Origin: a virus
Strand: one strand, 5' to 3'
Virus record (IMG/VR): IMGVR_UViG_3300020172_002676
Location: 1-64,000 of that record
Length of the DNA: 64,000 bases
The number at the start of each line of letters is the position of its first letter. Positions within the stretch are counted from its first letter, which is position 1. The notes under the pieces were generated by a model. That model saw nothing but the letters and a program-made list of their open reading frames with translations, had not been told where the DNA came from and ran no database searches. The position numbers were made by a program, and so were the translations under genes. Positions 53,989 to 62,513 of the stretch are shown here, one piece after another.

Positions 53989-55101
53989 ATGTCAGTTATA
54001 CCAGAACCAGAAAGGTCAAAAATTTATACAAGGATTAAACACCTATTGGGAGCCCCACTTAGAAGTGTTGAAATTGAAGATGAAATGATGGATTCTTTAA
54101 TGGAATTATCAATTCAAGATTACGAACAATATATCCAAGATTGGCTTATTGAAAGCCAATGGGTTAACTTAGTTAATCTAAACATGAGTGAAAGGTCAGT
54201 CGCAAACGCATTGATTACAAGAACTATGGATTTTGAACAACAATTTTCATATTCATATTCTAAAATCGTTGGTCTTCAAACTATGGGACCTTGGGTTCTA
54301 AAGAAAGATTATATCGTTCTTGAACAGAACAAACAAGATTATGAAATTCCTGCAGGAAGAGAAGTAAACGAACTTTTATGGTTTAGTAACCGACCATTTA
54401 CCGCTTTCGGTTTAGGTGGTATTGGTGGTTTTGGTGGTGTTGGTTTAGGTGCTAGTGAAGCAGGATTTGCTCAAGCGGGTAACCAAGGTTCTTATTATAT
54501 GATGTCAGGTTTTGACTATCTAATAAGAATGCAAGAAGCAAACATTATGAACAGAATTTTGGGTGGTTCATTAACATATAGAATTACAGGATTACCTGAC
54601 GGAAAGAAAAACATACAATTATACAACGCACCTGGTAACAGTTTTAATTGGAATAATTATAGTGGATATGTTGGTAAAGCAGTTTGGTATTGGTATTATG
54701 ATGTAACACCTGATAGTAGAGCAGATTGTTTAAAGAATAACCCTGATGTAATTAAATTACCATCAGATGTTCCTTTAGGTGAATTAAATTGGATTGATTT
54801 AAATACTCCCGCACAACAATGGGTTAGAAGATATTTTACAGGATACGTTAAAGAAACTTTAGGTAGAGTTAGGGGAAAATATAGTGGAAACTTAAAAACT
54901 CCAGATTCTGAAATAATGATGGACTACACAAGTTTATTGACTGAAGGTAAGGACGAGAAAATGAAATTAGTTGAGGAATTACAATTAAGACTTGAAAGAT
55001 TGCGTCCTGAAAAACAAATGGAAAAAGAAGCGTTGTTAGCTGAAAATTTAAATAAACAAATGAGATTTAGAGCAATGCCTCGTCAAATATACGTAATATA
55101 A
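53989..55101 (+). CDS. Neck protein, gp13-like
   Basis: 370 aa (T4 gp13 is 309 aa). The start IYTRIKHLLGAPLRSVEIED is the typical (I/V)xxxLGxPxxxVE(I/L) opening of gp13-type neck proteins, followed by helices DYEQYIQDWLIESQW and a QTMGPWVLKKDYIVLE strand. A Gly-rich loop (about residues 140-170, GLGGIGGFGGVGLG) is an unusual insertion. The C-terminus has a long helix (KLVEELQLRLERL) and a basic tail. It would join the portal to the tail together with gp14- and gp15-like proteins. Unlike them it is encoded on the plus strand. Confidence 0.65.
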   Translation: MSVIPEPERSKIYTRIKHLLGAPLRSVEIEDEMMDSLMELSIQDYEQYIQDWLIESQWVNLVNLNMSERSVANALITRTMDFEQQFSYSYSKIVGLQTMGPWVLKKDYIVLEQNKQDYEIPAGREVNELLWFSNRPFTAFGLGGIGGFGGVGLGASEAGFAQAGNQGSYYMMSGFDYLIRMQEANIMNRILGGSLTYRITGLPDGKKNIQLYNAPGNSFNWNNYSGYVGKAVWYWYYDVTPDSRADCLKNNPDVIKLPSDVPLGELNWIDLNTPAQQWVRRYFTGYVKETLGRVRGKYSGNLKTPDSEIMMDYTSLLTEGKDEKMKLVEELQLRLERLRPEKQMEKEALLAENLNKQMRFRAMPRQIYVI

Positions 55102-55105
55102 AAAT

Positions 55106-55441
55106 ATGACAATCATTAGAACAATACCGTCAACAAGATTAATTAACGGAGAAATATTAGAAACATCAGAAATATCAATTGTCTCTGAAACAAATTACAG
55201 AACAAACGGAGAAGAATGTGTTATTATTAGAGGTGTATCAGAATCTACCGTTATTTTGGATTCCAAAACAACTGACCACGTAGTTATTAAATCAATGACA
55301 AGGCTTACAATCAAACCAGATATCGGTAAAATTGATGAAGATTACGACGAAATTGTTGCCGATAGATATGCTTGTATTGAATTTAGATTTTGTTCAGGTA
55401 ACTGGTATATTTTATCAAGTGACGGTTTAAAGAACTCCTAA
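55106..55441 (+). CDS. Small beta-rich virion-like protein, unknown
   Basis: 111 aa, not recognised. It has alternating Ile/Val/Thr strands and a C-terminus YACIEFRFCSGNWYILSSDG. An aromatic (N/G)xWY(I/V)xSSDGLK ending is seen in phage decoration and fibre-tip proteins. It starts 4 bp after the gp13-like gene, so it belongs to the neck unit. Its last 15 bases overlap the end of the convergent DNA polymerase gene. Confidence 0.5.
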   Translation: MTIIRTIPSTRLINGEILETSEISIVSETNYRTNGEECVIIRGVSESTVILDSKTTDHVVIKSMTRLTIKPDIGKIDEDYDEIVADRYACIEFRFCSGNWYILSSDGLKNS

Positions 55442-58204
55442 TTTCTCTTTCCAACCATCTTCGGCTAACTCATACATATAGTCAGAGTTAAGTCCACGTT
55501 TTTCCCAATAAGATAATTCACCTGAAGATAAAGTCATAACTTCTTCTAAATCATCTTGGTCTCCTTCACCTAACGGATAACCATTGATTAATTCACATTG
55601 TGCCGTAGTGAAAATACCCCTTTCTTGTGGGTCAGTAACAATCATTCCATTTCTTACCTCGTCTTTGAATACAACCATTAAAGGTTCCATCCTTTTATTA
55701 AATGTTGCTATTGCTCTTGGAACATTATAATCACCAGTTAAGGTGGGGTCATTATCTAAAATGTCTTTATCTAACATATAACAATTAATCATAACACCAT
55801 CGGTGATAGGTTTTGATTTACCATCATTAAATAAACTAACCGCATTAGCGTCTTTAATTTGTTTTGGTGTCATCTTCTGTACATCTCCTTGAGATGATTT
55901 GTCACCATTGTTAACATACATAATTACATCACCCAAATTCACATTCAAATTATTCTGAATGGCAAGTTCCATATGTGCCATACGACTCATACTATTACCC
56001 GATTTAGTTTTAGTTGTTAATCGTTTTTTGTAGTCATCAATACTCATCTTAACTTTTGCCCTTTGAGCAATCTTACTTAAAGCAATTTCTTTATCATAAA
56101 TCTTTTGGACGTATTCATAATAATATTCAACAAACTCTTTACCATTACCTTCAAGTAATAATTTAATACCCTTATCCAAAAACTCTTCAATATACAATGG
56201 AAGTTTCTTTGACTTAATACTATTACCCGTTAGTTTAATTTTTCCTTTAGAATCCATAACAGCATAATTCTTACGAGCCAAGTTAATACACGAAGGCCAA
56301 ACACCATCCGTATCAAGAGCCATTTCACCCCTCATAAAAATATCGTTATACTCCGCAACATCTGCTTCAGGTCCATAATATTCTTTACCTAACTTCACCT
56401 TCCAATTCAAACCACGACCAACATAAACTCGGTCTTTTGCGTCATCTGGTGTTGAAAAGTTTACACCATCCGTATCCATAACCAATGGGATATATCCTTT
56501 TGTTGTAAAGAACTTAATCATCTGACGGAGATATTGTCTACCTGTACAAGTAATCTGTTCCCCCATAAACATATCCCCCCAAGCATAAACCTGTGGTGCT
56601 GACAACGCCCCGAACATTGAGTTAATAAAAATCTTAATTGGTAATTGTTTATTACCATATGATTCAGATTTCTTTTTATCTATCTCATAATACTCTTCGG
56701 CAAGTTGTTTGTATTTGATACGGGTATCACGGAAATATTTTAACATACCTTTCATTGCTCCCGTTACATCACAATCAGGGAATACATCGTGTACCAACTG
56801 AATAGAGGGGTATAGTGAACTAAAATCCAGTTTAAGTACATTCTTACTATAACCTACCTTTAGAAGTCGTGAGAGACCTCCTACGAAGTCAGTTTTACCT
56901 TGCTTAGCAGGAATTGCCAAACCGTGTTTGTATGACCAAGCTAACATTAACATCTTCCATAATGTTGCAGTACCCATTGTAGATACTCTCTCGTATGTTG
57001 TTGGAATCATTGCTGCAAGTAAGAAAGACCCCTGATTAAATTCATAATCAACCTTTAATGTTTCATCCAAATCGTCATCAAGATACATTTCAACCAACTT
57101 ATCACCACTTATCTTTTTATAGATACCAGGGAATTTAATATCCAAATCTTGGTAGTCAGTTGCCTTTTTGTATTTTCCGTTCTCAACATTTAACCAATAA
57201 TCTTCTTTATTTAAAAACATTTTACCAATGTTTTCGTGGTCAATATATACACGGTCAGGTGCTTCTGCTTTAATATATTTGGTGATGTATTTTAACCCCG
57301 CAGATTTAATACTTGAGTTAATCGCCTGTGCTCTACGAACCGCATGAATGATGTCAATAACATTATAACCCCAAATTGAAGTTTGAGTATATTTCTCCAC
57401 CTCATTTGCGAGTTTTAACATTCCATCTTTTCTTGTAAATGAATGTTGGGGGTGTAATGATTTACAAATCTTTTTTGGGTCAATCTTTAAAATTCTACAT
57501 CTTTCAAATATCCAATGCCAATCAAAGTTTGCGGAATTGTATCCACCAATAATACTTGGTTTTAATTCATCTATAATACGGAAGAACTCAATGATTGCAT
57601 TCTTTTCTTCTGCTTCATCAATACATTCAATTACTCGGTGATAACCCTTATTTGTTTTTATTCCAATCATAAAGATACGACCATCATTAGGGTCTAATGC
57701 TGTCGTTTCCAAATCCCATCCGAGTATTGTTACATCGTTATAAGATTCAAATCCTTTAAATAATCGTTTTTCTTTGGAAATTAAATATTGTTCAACAGGT
57801 GGTAAGATTATAACCCTGTCTTTGGTGTGTTCACCCCAAGGGTCACATCCACCATCTCTGAAAAATTGAACTAGTTCACGGTAACCTTTCAAAGATTTAA
57901 CCATAAATGTCATACCTTTTTCTAATCGCTCATTACCGTGAGTTTCTAATTTCTCAATCATAATACCATATTTGGTCATGGCTTCTTTTTGAGCTTCTTT
58001 GGAGTCGTTGTAAAACTTAATACCCCGTAAATCACCTACCCAAGCAAATGGGGTAAATGTATCCTTTCGTATTTCTTTTCCTTTACCAGGAATTTCTTTA
58101 ATTTTATAAATGGAGTTGGATGCGTAGTCAAATTCTATCGCTACAATAAATTCTTCAGGGTCATTGCCGTGTAAGAAAGATTCAATTTCTTCGTTTGATA
58201 TCAT
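55427..58204 (-). CDS. DNA polymerase, family B (gp43-like)
   Basis: 925 aa (T4 gp43 is 898 aa). Proofreading motifs are WDLETTALDPNDGRIF (ExoI, near residue 163), IIGGYNSANFDWHW (ExoII) and a later VIDIIHAVRR. Polymerase motifs are KLDFSSLYPS (motif A, near 458), KIFINSMFGALSAP (motif B, near 521) and MDTDGVNFS (motif C, near 576). It replicates the phage genome with 3'-5' proofreading. Motif B has Phe where Tyr is common (NSLYG in T4). The gene is separate from the replication operon and has its own host-like promoter and a structured leader. Confidence 0.95.
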   Translation of the reverse strand: MISNEEIESFLHGNDPEEFIVAIEFDYASNSIYKIKEIPGKGKEIRKDTFTPFAWVGDLRGIKFYNDSKEAQKEAMTKYGIMIEKLETHGNERLEKGMTFMVKSLKGYRELVQFFRDGGCDPWGEHTKDRVIILPPVEQYLISKEKRLFKGFESYNDVTILGWDLETTALDPNDGRIFMIGIKTNKGYHRVIECIDEAEEKNAIIEFFRIIDELKPSIIGGYNSANFDWHWIFERCRILKIDPKKICKSLHPQHSFTRKDGMLKLANEVEKYTQTSIWGYNVIDIIHAVRRAQAINSSIKSAGLKYITKYIKAEAPDRVYIDHENIGKMFLNKEDYWLNVENGKYKKATDYQDLDIKFPGIYKKISGDKLVEMYLDDDLDETLKVDYEFNQGSFLLAAMIPTTYERVSTMGTATLWKMLMLAWSYKHGLAIPAKQGKTDFVGGLSRLLKVGYSKNVLKLDFSSLYPSIQLVHDVFPDCDVTGAMKGMLKYFRDTRIKYKQLAEEYYEIDKKKSESYGNKQLPIKIFINSMFGALSAPQVYAWGDMFMGEQITCTGRQYLRQMIKFFTTKGYIPLVMDTDGVNFSTPDDAKDRVYVGRGLNWKVKLGKEYYGPEADVAEYNDIFMRGEMALDTDGVWPSCINLARKNYAVMDSKGKIKLTGNSIKSKKLPLYIEEFLDKGIKLLLEGNGKEFVEYYYEYVQKIYDKEIALSKIAQRAKVKMSIDDYKKRLTTKTKSGNSMSRMAHMELAIQNNLNVNLGDVIMYVNNGDKSSQGDVQKMTPKQIKDANAVSLFNDGKSKPITDGVMINCYMLDKDILDNDPTLTGDYNVPRAIATFNKRMEPLMVVFKDEVRNGMIVTDPQERGIFTTAQCELINGYPLGEGDQDDLEEVMTLSSGELSYWEKRGLNSDYMYELAEDGWKEKLGVL

Positions 58205-58230
58205 AATATTTTTTCGTTGGTGTATTAGCT

Positions 58231-58255
58231 TTCACATAAAGTGAAGTTTACCTTC
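58231..58255 (-). promoter_or_regulatory. Two overlapping small hairpins in the DNA polymerase leader
   Basis: On the plus strand TTCAC-ATAAA-GTGAA (58231-58245) and GAAG-TTTAC-CTTC (58243-58255) share bases and exclude each other. T4 gp43 represses its own mRNA through a leader hairpin, so this is a plausible operator. The stems are short (5 and 4 bp). Confidence 0.35.
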
Positions 58256-58260
58256 TACGA

Positions 58261-58291
58261 TAAATATAAAATAAAAAAATGAATAATCAAA
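58261..58291 (-). promoter_or_regulatory. Bacteroidota-like promoter of the DNA polymerase gene
   Basis: On the coding strand TTTG (58288-58291), 19 bp, then TATATTTA (58261-58268), one base from TAnnTTTG. It also contains a TATTTAT element (58260-58266), so the two promoter classes overlap here. Confidence 0.5.
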
Positions 58292-58669
58292 TTAACAACA
58301 TGCCGTTTCTGAAATAAAACTTGGTTGAATATTAATATATAATTCTTCTCTTAATGGTAAAATAAGAGTTCCCTCGTCATTTTTAATTAAGAATTGACCC
58401 GTGTATCTACCAGGTGTGTTTGTATCTCTTGAAGTAAATTTAAAATAAATATAATATTCTGTTGGTGCTCCTTCAGGTAATATAAGGGAAGTAATAGACG
58501 CAGGGGCAGAAACAATTTTAGGAATTCCCGTTTCCACGTTAATCATAGTAAAGAATATTGTAGAAACTTCTAAGTCCTGCATTAATTGAAGATAACCTGC
58601 TCTACCGTCTTTCACCACTTGGAGTTTAAGAACTGGAAGTGTTGCGTTTTGTTTAATGAAAAATTCCAT
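58292..58669 (-). CDS. Small beta-sandwich protein, possibly baseplate or fibre related
   Basis: 125 aa. The start LPVLKLQVVKDGRAGYLQL, then VSTIFFTMINVETG and GRYTGQFLIKNDEGTLILP resembles the N-terminal domain of BppU-type upper baseplate proteins: LxLxVxxDG, FxM, then Y/F-x-G-x-F-x(I/V). That would make it a receptor-binding adaptor, but the match is by pattern only. It ends in TACC with two Cys. It is a single-gene unit, behind a TATTTAT element, between DNA polymerase and a plus-strand cassette. Confidence 0.45.
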   Translation of the reverse strand: MEFFIKQNATLPVLKLQVVKDGRAGYLQLMQDLEVSTIFFTMINVETGIPKIVSAPASITSLILPEGAPTEYYIYFKFTSRDTNTPGRYTGQFLIKNDEGTLILPLREELYINIQPSFISETACC

Positions 58670-58673
58670 AACA

Positions 58674-58680
58674 ATAAATA
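58674..58680 (-). promoter_or_regulatory. TATTTAT element (candidate phage promoter)
   Basis: Coding strand CAATATATTTATTGTTATGG, ending 4 bp before the 125-aa gene's ATG. Like the gp25 case, this would give a leaderless mRNA. Confidence 0.3.
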
Positions 58681-58718
58681 TATTGTATGTTTATTTTATA
58701 TTAGTGAAACTTTTACTA

Positions 58719-58735
58719 TATTTATAGATATTTAT
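58719..58735 (+). promoter_or_regulatory. Double TATTTAT element
   Basis: Two copies at 58719-58725 and 58729-58735 (ACTATATTTATAGATATTTATATT), the second ending 5 bp before the ATG of the 51-aa gene. The repeated copies could also be operator half-sites for the small regulator. Confidence 0.4.
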
Positions 58736-58740
58736 ATTAT

Positions 58741-58896
58741 ATGGGAAGACCAAAAAAACAAGAAAAAGATTGTAAAATTAAATTTGGAATTAGTTTAGAC
58801 CGAGAATTATTTGATAAGATGGTTAAAGATAAGACCAAAAAATCATCATTAATAAATAAATTATTAAGAGAGTATTATGGAAAAAAAGATTTGTAG
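58741..58896 (+). CDS. Small ribbon-helix-helix-like DNA-binding protein
   Basis: 51 aa, starting MGRPKKQEKDCKIKFGISLD. A basic N-terminal arm (GRPKKQ), a beta-strand (CKIKFGISLD) and two helices (RELFDKMVKDK, KSSLINKLLREYYGKK) are the ribbon-helix-helix layout. It overlaps the HNH gene by 20 bp, so the two are expressed together. The protein may repress its own promoter, where two TATTTAT copies stand side by side. Confidence 0.65.
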   Translation: MGRPKKQEKDCKIKFGISLDRELFDKMVKDKTKKSSLINKLLREYYGKKDL

Positions 58897-59497
58897 TAAA
58901 TGTAAAATTGAAAAAGATGTTTGCGAGTTTAATAAAAAATTAATTAGTAATAAAGGAATTCAATATTATAAAAGTTGGTGTAAGAATTGTCAATCTGAGG
59001 AAGATAAATCTAAAAGATTATTGAACCCTGAAAAATATAAAATATGGTATGATAAAACTCGTAAAGAACGCAACGAGCACAGGTCAGAATATTATCAACA
59101 TAATAAAGAAAAAATTTTAATACAAAATAAAAAGTATAAGGGAGTTAATAGTGTTAATCGTAAAAAAAAATATGATAAAGATATTTTATTCAAATTAAGA
59201 CATAGATTAAGTTGTAGACTTAGAGAAGTATTAAAATTTAAAACATTAATAAAAAACAAAACTCATAATGAAGTTATGGGTTGTTCTTCGGAATTCCTTA
59301 AAGAATATTTAGAAAAACAATTCACAGAAAAAATGTCTTGGGAAAATCATGGATTTTATGGTTGGCATATAGACCATATCGTTCCATTATCATCGGCGAA
59401 AACAGAAGAAGAAGTTTATAAACTTTGTCATTATACAAATCTTCAACCACTATGGGCTGAAGATAATTTGAAAAAGGGAGATAAGATTTTATTTTAA
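58877..59497 (+). CDS. HNH endonuclease with zinc ribbon
   Basis: 206 aa. An N-terminal zinc ribbon C6-C9 and C35-C38 is followed by a basic helical region. The nuclease core is GWHIDHIVPLSSA with H164, D166 and H167, then CHYTNLQPLWAEDNLKKG, which supplies N188 and the final N-x-K-x-x-K of HNH enzymes. Phages use such enzymes as homing endonucleases or packaging nucleases. The absence of a neighbouring terminase suggests a free-standing homing type. It ends in a TTAA that also holds the stop codon of the convergent glycosyltransferase gene. Confidence 0.85.
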   Translation: MEKKICSKCKIEKDVCEFNKKLISNKGIQYYKSWCKNCQSEEDKSKRLLNPEKYKIWYDKTRKERNEHRSEYYQHNKEKILIQNKKYKGVNSVNRKKKYDKDILFKLRHRLSCRLREVLKFKTLIKNKTHNEVMGCSSEFLKEYLEKQFTEKMSWENHGFYGWHIDHIVPLSSAKTEEEVYKLCHYTNLQPLWAEDNLKKGDKILF

Positions 59498-61164
59498 CTT
59501 TCTTTTCTTAAACTACCTTCATAGAATTCAAATCTATCGTGTTCTGTTGGAGTTAATAACAAAATACCTGGATTAATATTTCCTTTAACTGTTTCCTGAT
59601 AACAATGAGACATAAGAGTTTGTTCAAATGGATGAGCCCATTTTGTTTCTAAGTAACATTTATAATTACCCGATTTACTTAACACAATTGGCCAGTTGGA
59701 CAGATATATTTCACCATCGGCATAAGGTAATCCCTGATGTATTTTAATGTTTTTAAATTTAGTTCTTGGAGCATTTGGGTCTAAACCTTGAACAGGTAAT
59801 GATGATTTTTCGGGAAATAATTTTATTCTAACATCTTGAGGAACATTATACCACGAAAATTGTATATCATTTGAACCATAAAATTCGGTAAAACTTAATT
59901 TTAAAAAATCAAAATTTTCATTTTTAATTATTTGTAATGTTTTTGTATATAAGTTTGGAACAAATCTATTAAAACCATTTCTACATACTTCACCTTTTTT
60001 AAGATAAAAAGCCATGTCATCTTCAAACCAATAATAAAAATCTAATCCTGTTTCATCAAAATGTTCTGCAACAAATACTCTACCCCCAACGATTCCTATA
60101 TTATCTTTCTTAATATGTTCAAATCCGTGTTCTTCACAAAGTTCTTTATATCTTGGAGTTGTTGATAGGTCAGTTGAATTATCTAGTAAAAACTTTTTTG
60201 GTTTAAGAATAAAATCTTTATCATATTCCAACATTGACTTTATTAATGTTTCAAATTGGTTTGGACTATTAAAAGTAATAACATAAAGACCAACCTTATT
60301 AATATCTAAATTATTAACAACAGATATTTTACCTTCAGATTTAACTTTTAATTCATCATTCTTTAAGTCCTCAAAAAATTTACCTATTAATCCATTTGAT
60401 TCTATTTCAAAATAATTTATTAAATCAGAATGTTTATAAGACATAATTGAGAAAATACTTTCTTCAGTTCCCATATATCCTTCATCTAATGTTGATGATA
60501 ATAATCCATAATAAATTGAGTTGATGTCGGTTATTGTATGTTTTGGACCACCAAAAAATCCACCTCTAGCAACTTTAGTTACTTTATCTCCAGCAATTGA
60601 ATTTAACTTATTATACTCAAACCCGTGAATTTCGGTTTCGGCTCCGTAAGGAAAACAAATAAATGAAAATTTTGAAATGTATTTAGGTAGTTTTTCTAAA
60701 ACTTTATCGTGTGTAAAATATCCTGGATGAACAGTGTTTGTTAATCCCGCATCAATCCAAAACATCATCTCAGAATTAAACGTATCCATAATCTTAGCAT
60801 CATTTAGTAAGAATACTTTTGACATTACTAAAGGATTATACATATCTAACCTTGCTTGTGTTGATTCTGATAACCATCCAGCTCGGTTGTACCATTCAGG
60901 ATTATTTCTTATTTCTTGTATTTTATCGTATGGAACCGTTTGTTTAAACCATTCCTGTTGTCTAACAATAAATTGTGTATTTGATTTATCCCTCCTTTCA
61001 AAGACAAAAGATTCTAATTCGGAATCACCAAAAATAATCATTGGGTTATCAACCTTTAAAAGTTGTTCAAATTTATCTAAATAATGTTGGAATGAACGAG
61101 ACCATCCATCATTAAGTTCGTCTCTTTTAATATTCCAAAGGCCAGTTACTAATGTTATTCCCAT
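59494..61164 (-). CDS. Two-domain glycosyltransferase (HtrL/YibB plus GT-A)
   Basis: 556 aa. Residues 1 to about 250 resemble the HtrL/YibB family: VTGLWNIKRDELNDGWSRSF, FWIDAGLTNTVHPGYF, and FGGPKHTITDI with EESIFSIM, an ancient GT-A-like fold. Residues about 285-556 are a second GT-A domain (GLYVITFNSPNQFETLIKSM, YYWFEDDMAFYLK near 376-388 as the metal-binding acidic motif, then LPYADGEIYLSNWPIVLSK). Such enzymes add sugars to surface glycans or proteins. It heads away from the HNH cassette and ends the cluster. The substrate is unknown. Confidence 0.75.
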   Translation of the reverse strand: MGITLVTGLWNIKRDELNDGWSRSFQHYLDKFEQLLKVDNPMIIFGDSELESFVFERRDKSNTQFIVRQQEWFKQTVPYDKIQEIRNNPEWYNRAGWLSESTQARLDMYNPLVMSKVFLLNDAKIMDTFNSEMMFWIDAGLTNTVHPGYFTHDKVLEKLPKYISKFSFICFPYGAETEIHGFEYNKLNSIAGDKVTKVARGGFFGGPKHTITDINSIYYGLLSSTLDEGYMGTEESIFSIMSYKHSDLINYFEIESNGLIGKFFEDLKNDELKVKSEGKISVVNNLDINKVGLYVITFNSPNQFETLIKSMLEYDKDFILKPKKFLLDNSTDLSTTPRYKELCEEHGFEHIKKDNIGIVGGRVFVAEHFDETGLDFYYWFEDDMAFYLKKGEVCRNGFNRFVPNLYTKTLQIIKNENFDFLKLSFTEFYGSNDIQFSWYNVPQDVRIKLFPEKSSLPVQGLDPNAPRTKFKNIKIHQGLPYADGEIYLSNWPIVLSKSGNYKCYLETKWAHPFEQTLMSHCYQETVKGNINPGILLLTPTEHDRFEFYEGSLRKES

Positions 61165-61170
61165 AAATTA

Positions 61171-61797
61171 TTATTTAACTTTACAAACCCATACTGCCTG
61201 AGAAAATTTATCTTGATTATAAGATTTAAGATTGTGTTCAATAACAGATTGTTCAATATCAGATTCGGTTATTTCACACCAATTCCAAATTTTATCTTTA
61301 ATTTCTGATTCATAAATTTCTTTACTAACTGAATAGTCATGCGCTAAAATATAATCACAACTTTTAATAAGTTTTGAAAATATTTTAAATTCACCAATTT
61401 TCCAACCACCATCACATAAAACAATTGTTAAACCATCTTGTTGAACAAAATCAACAACTTCTTGTTTAACACCAGACCAATCTTCATTGAAGATGTTCTC
61501 AACTCTAACGTCAATTCCTTTTTCAACCATTTGTGAATACCACGGTCTTTCAGAAATATCATACGATAAAATCTTAGTGTTTAAGTTTAATTCGTCCGTA
61601 ATAATCTTTAAGAATTCTGTGAATCCACCTAATGCAGTACCAATTTCCAATATTCTTACAGGTCTAACCTCTGAAATAAAATCATAAAAAAGTTGATATA
61701 CGTTATGGCTCTGTTGCGCTGTGTGACCTCTAAAGGCGGATAAACTATCGTTATCCTCTAAATTTGTAAACTTGGTTATATTTTCTTGTATGTTCAT
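61171..61797 (-). CDS. Class I SAM-dependent methyltransferase-like protein
   Basis: 208 aa. The glycine-rich nucleotide loop ILEIGTALGGFTEF (about 46-60), then KILSYDISERPW, and LCDGGWKIGEFKIFSKLIK (124-142) followed by YILAHDYS match the CmcI/macrocin O-methyltransferase-like group. Those enzymes have DGxxK and HDY motifs and modify sugars. It would methylate a hydroxyl of a transferred sugar. It lies 6 bp upstream of the two-domain glycosyltransferase gene and 2 bp after the next enzyme in the cluster. Confidence 0.7.
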   Translation of the reverse strand: MNIQENITKFTNLEDNDSLSAFRGHTAQQSHNVYQLFYDFISEVRPVRILEIGTALGGFTEFLKIITDELNLNTKILSYDISERPWYSQMVEKGIDVRVENIFNEDWSGVKQEVVDFVQQDGLTIVLCDGGWKIGEFKIFSKLIKSCDYILAHDYSVSKEIYESEIKDKIWNWCEITESDIEQSVIEHNLKSYNQDKFSQAVWVCKVK

Positions 61798-61799
61798 AA

Positions 61800-62513
61800 T
61801 TAAAATCTTATATGTAAATTTTCTGCTTTATCTCTAAACTCAAAACAATTTGGTAAAAATCCTCTAAAACTATTCCAATCCCAATTCATTTCAGCCTCTA
61901 ATGCTGAGACTCCAATGTCAAATCCATCAGGATAATTTCTAATGTTGTTGTGTATTGAATACCACAAAAATTCTTCCCATCGTCTAACAAAGTATCTAAA
62001 TTTCCAATTATTTCTAAAAACCATAAATTGTTCGTTTACTACGTGAGCTTCATCCCATTTTGTATGTTCAAATACTTGATAATCGTATAACTTTCTATCA
62101 AAAAAACAATTACTCATATCTTTTTTATGGTCACCAATTTTTGATGGTCGTTCAAATAAAAAATCTAAATTATTATTTTCCATGTGTTTAAACAAATTAA
62201 ATAATTTATCTTCACTGAAATTTTCAGTTATTCGCCAATCGGCGTCATTGTAGATAATATAATCATAACCCTTATCTAAACAATATTTTAACGATAAAAC
62301 TTTTAAATTGAGAAAAAAAGAAAACCCTGGATTACCGTCGTCATATCTATCTAATTTAAATAAATCTAAATTCACTTTAGTCCCCACTTCACAATTTTCA
62401 TTTGTGGTAATGTTAAAATCCGCAGAACAAATCTCACTGTATTTTGTGTAACATTCAGAGGCATTTTTAAGGTAAGAGTCTCCAACGGCTAATGTTGTAA
62501 AAATATATTTCAT
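61800..62513 (-). CDS. GT-A-type glycosyltransferase
   Basis: 237 aa. A nucleotide-sugar Rossmann-type start (YIFTTLAVGDSYLKNA) leads to the metal-binding motif YIIYNDADWRI (about 84-95, a DxD-type NDAD), then EQFMVFRNNW and a C-terminal WNSFRGFLPNC. It resembles small processive-independent GT-A enzymes and polysaccharide-modifying proteins. It begins with a TAATG overlap with the fucosyltransferase gene, so the proteins are made at similar levels. Confidence 0.65.
   Translation of the reverse strand: MKYIFTTLAVGDSYLKNASECYTKYSEICSADFNITTNENCEVGTKVNLDLFKLDRYDDGNPGFSFFLNLKVLSLKYCLDKGYDYIIYNDADWRITENFSEDKLFNLFKHMENNNLDFLFERPSKIGDHKKDMSNCFFDRKLYDYQVFEHTKWDEAHVVNEQFMVFRNNWKFRYFVRRWEEFLWYSIHNNIRNYPDGFDIGVSALEAEMNWDWNSFRGFLPNCFEFRDKAENLHIRF

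Noticed and set aside
60734-61084. 116-aa plus-strand frame
   Set aside because: Antisense shadow of the HtrL/YibB domain.
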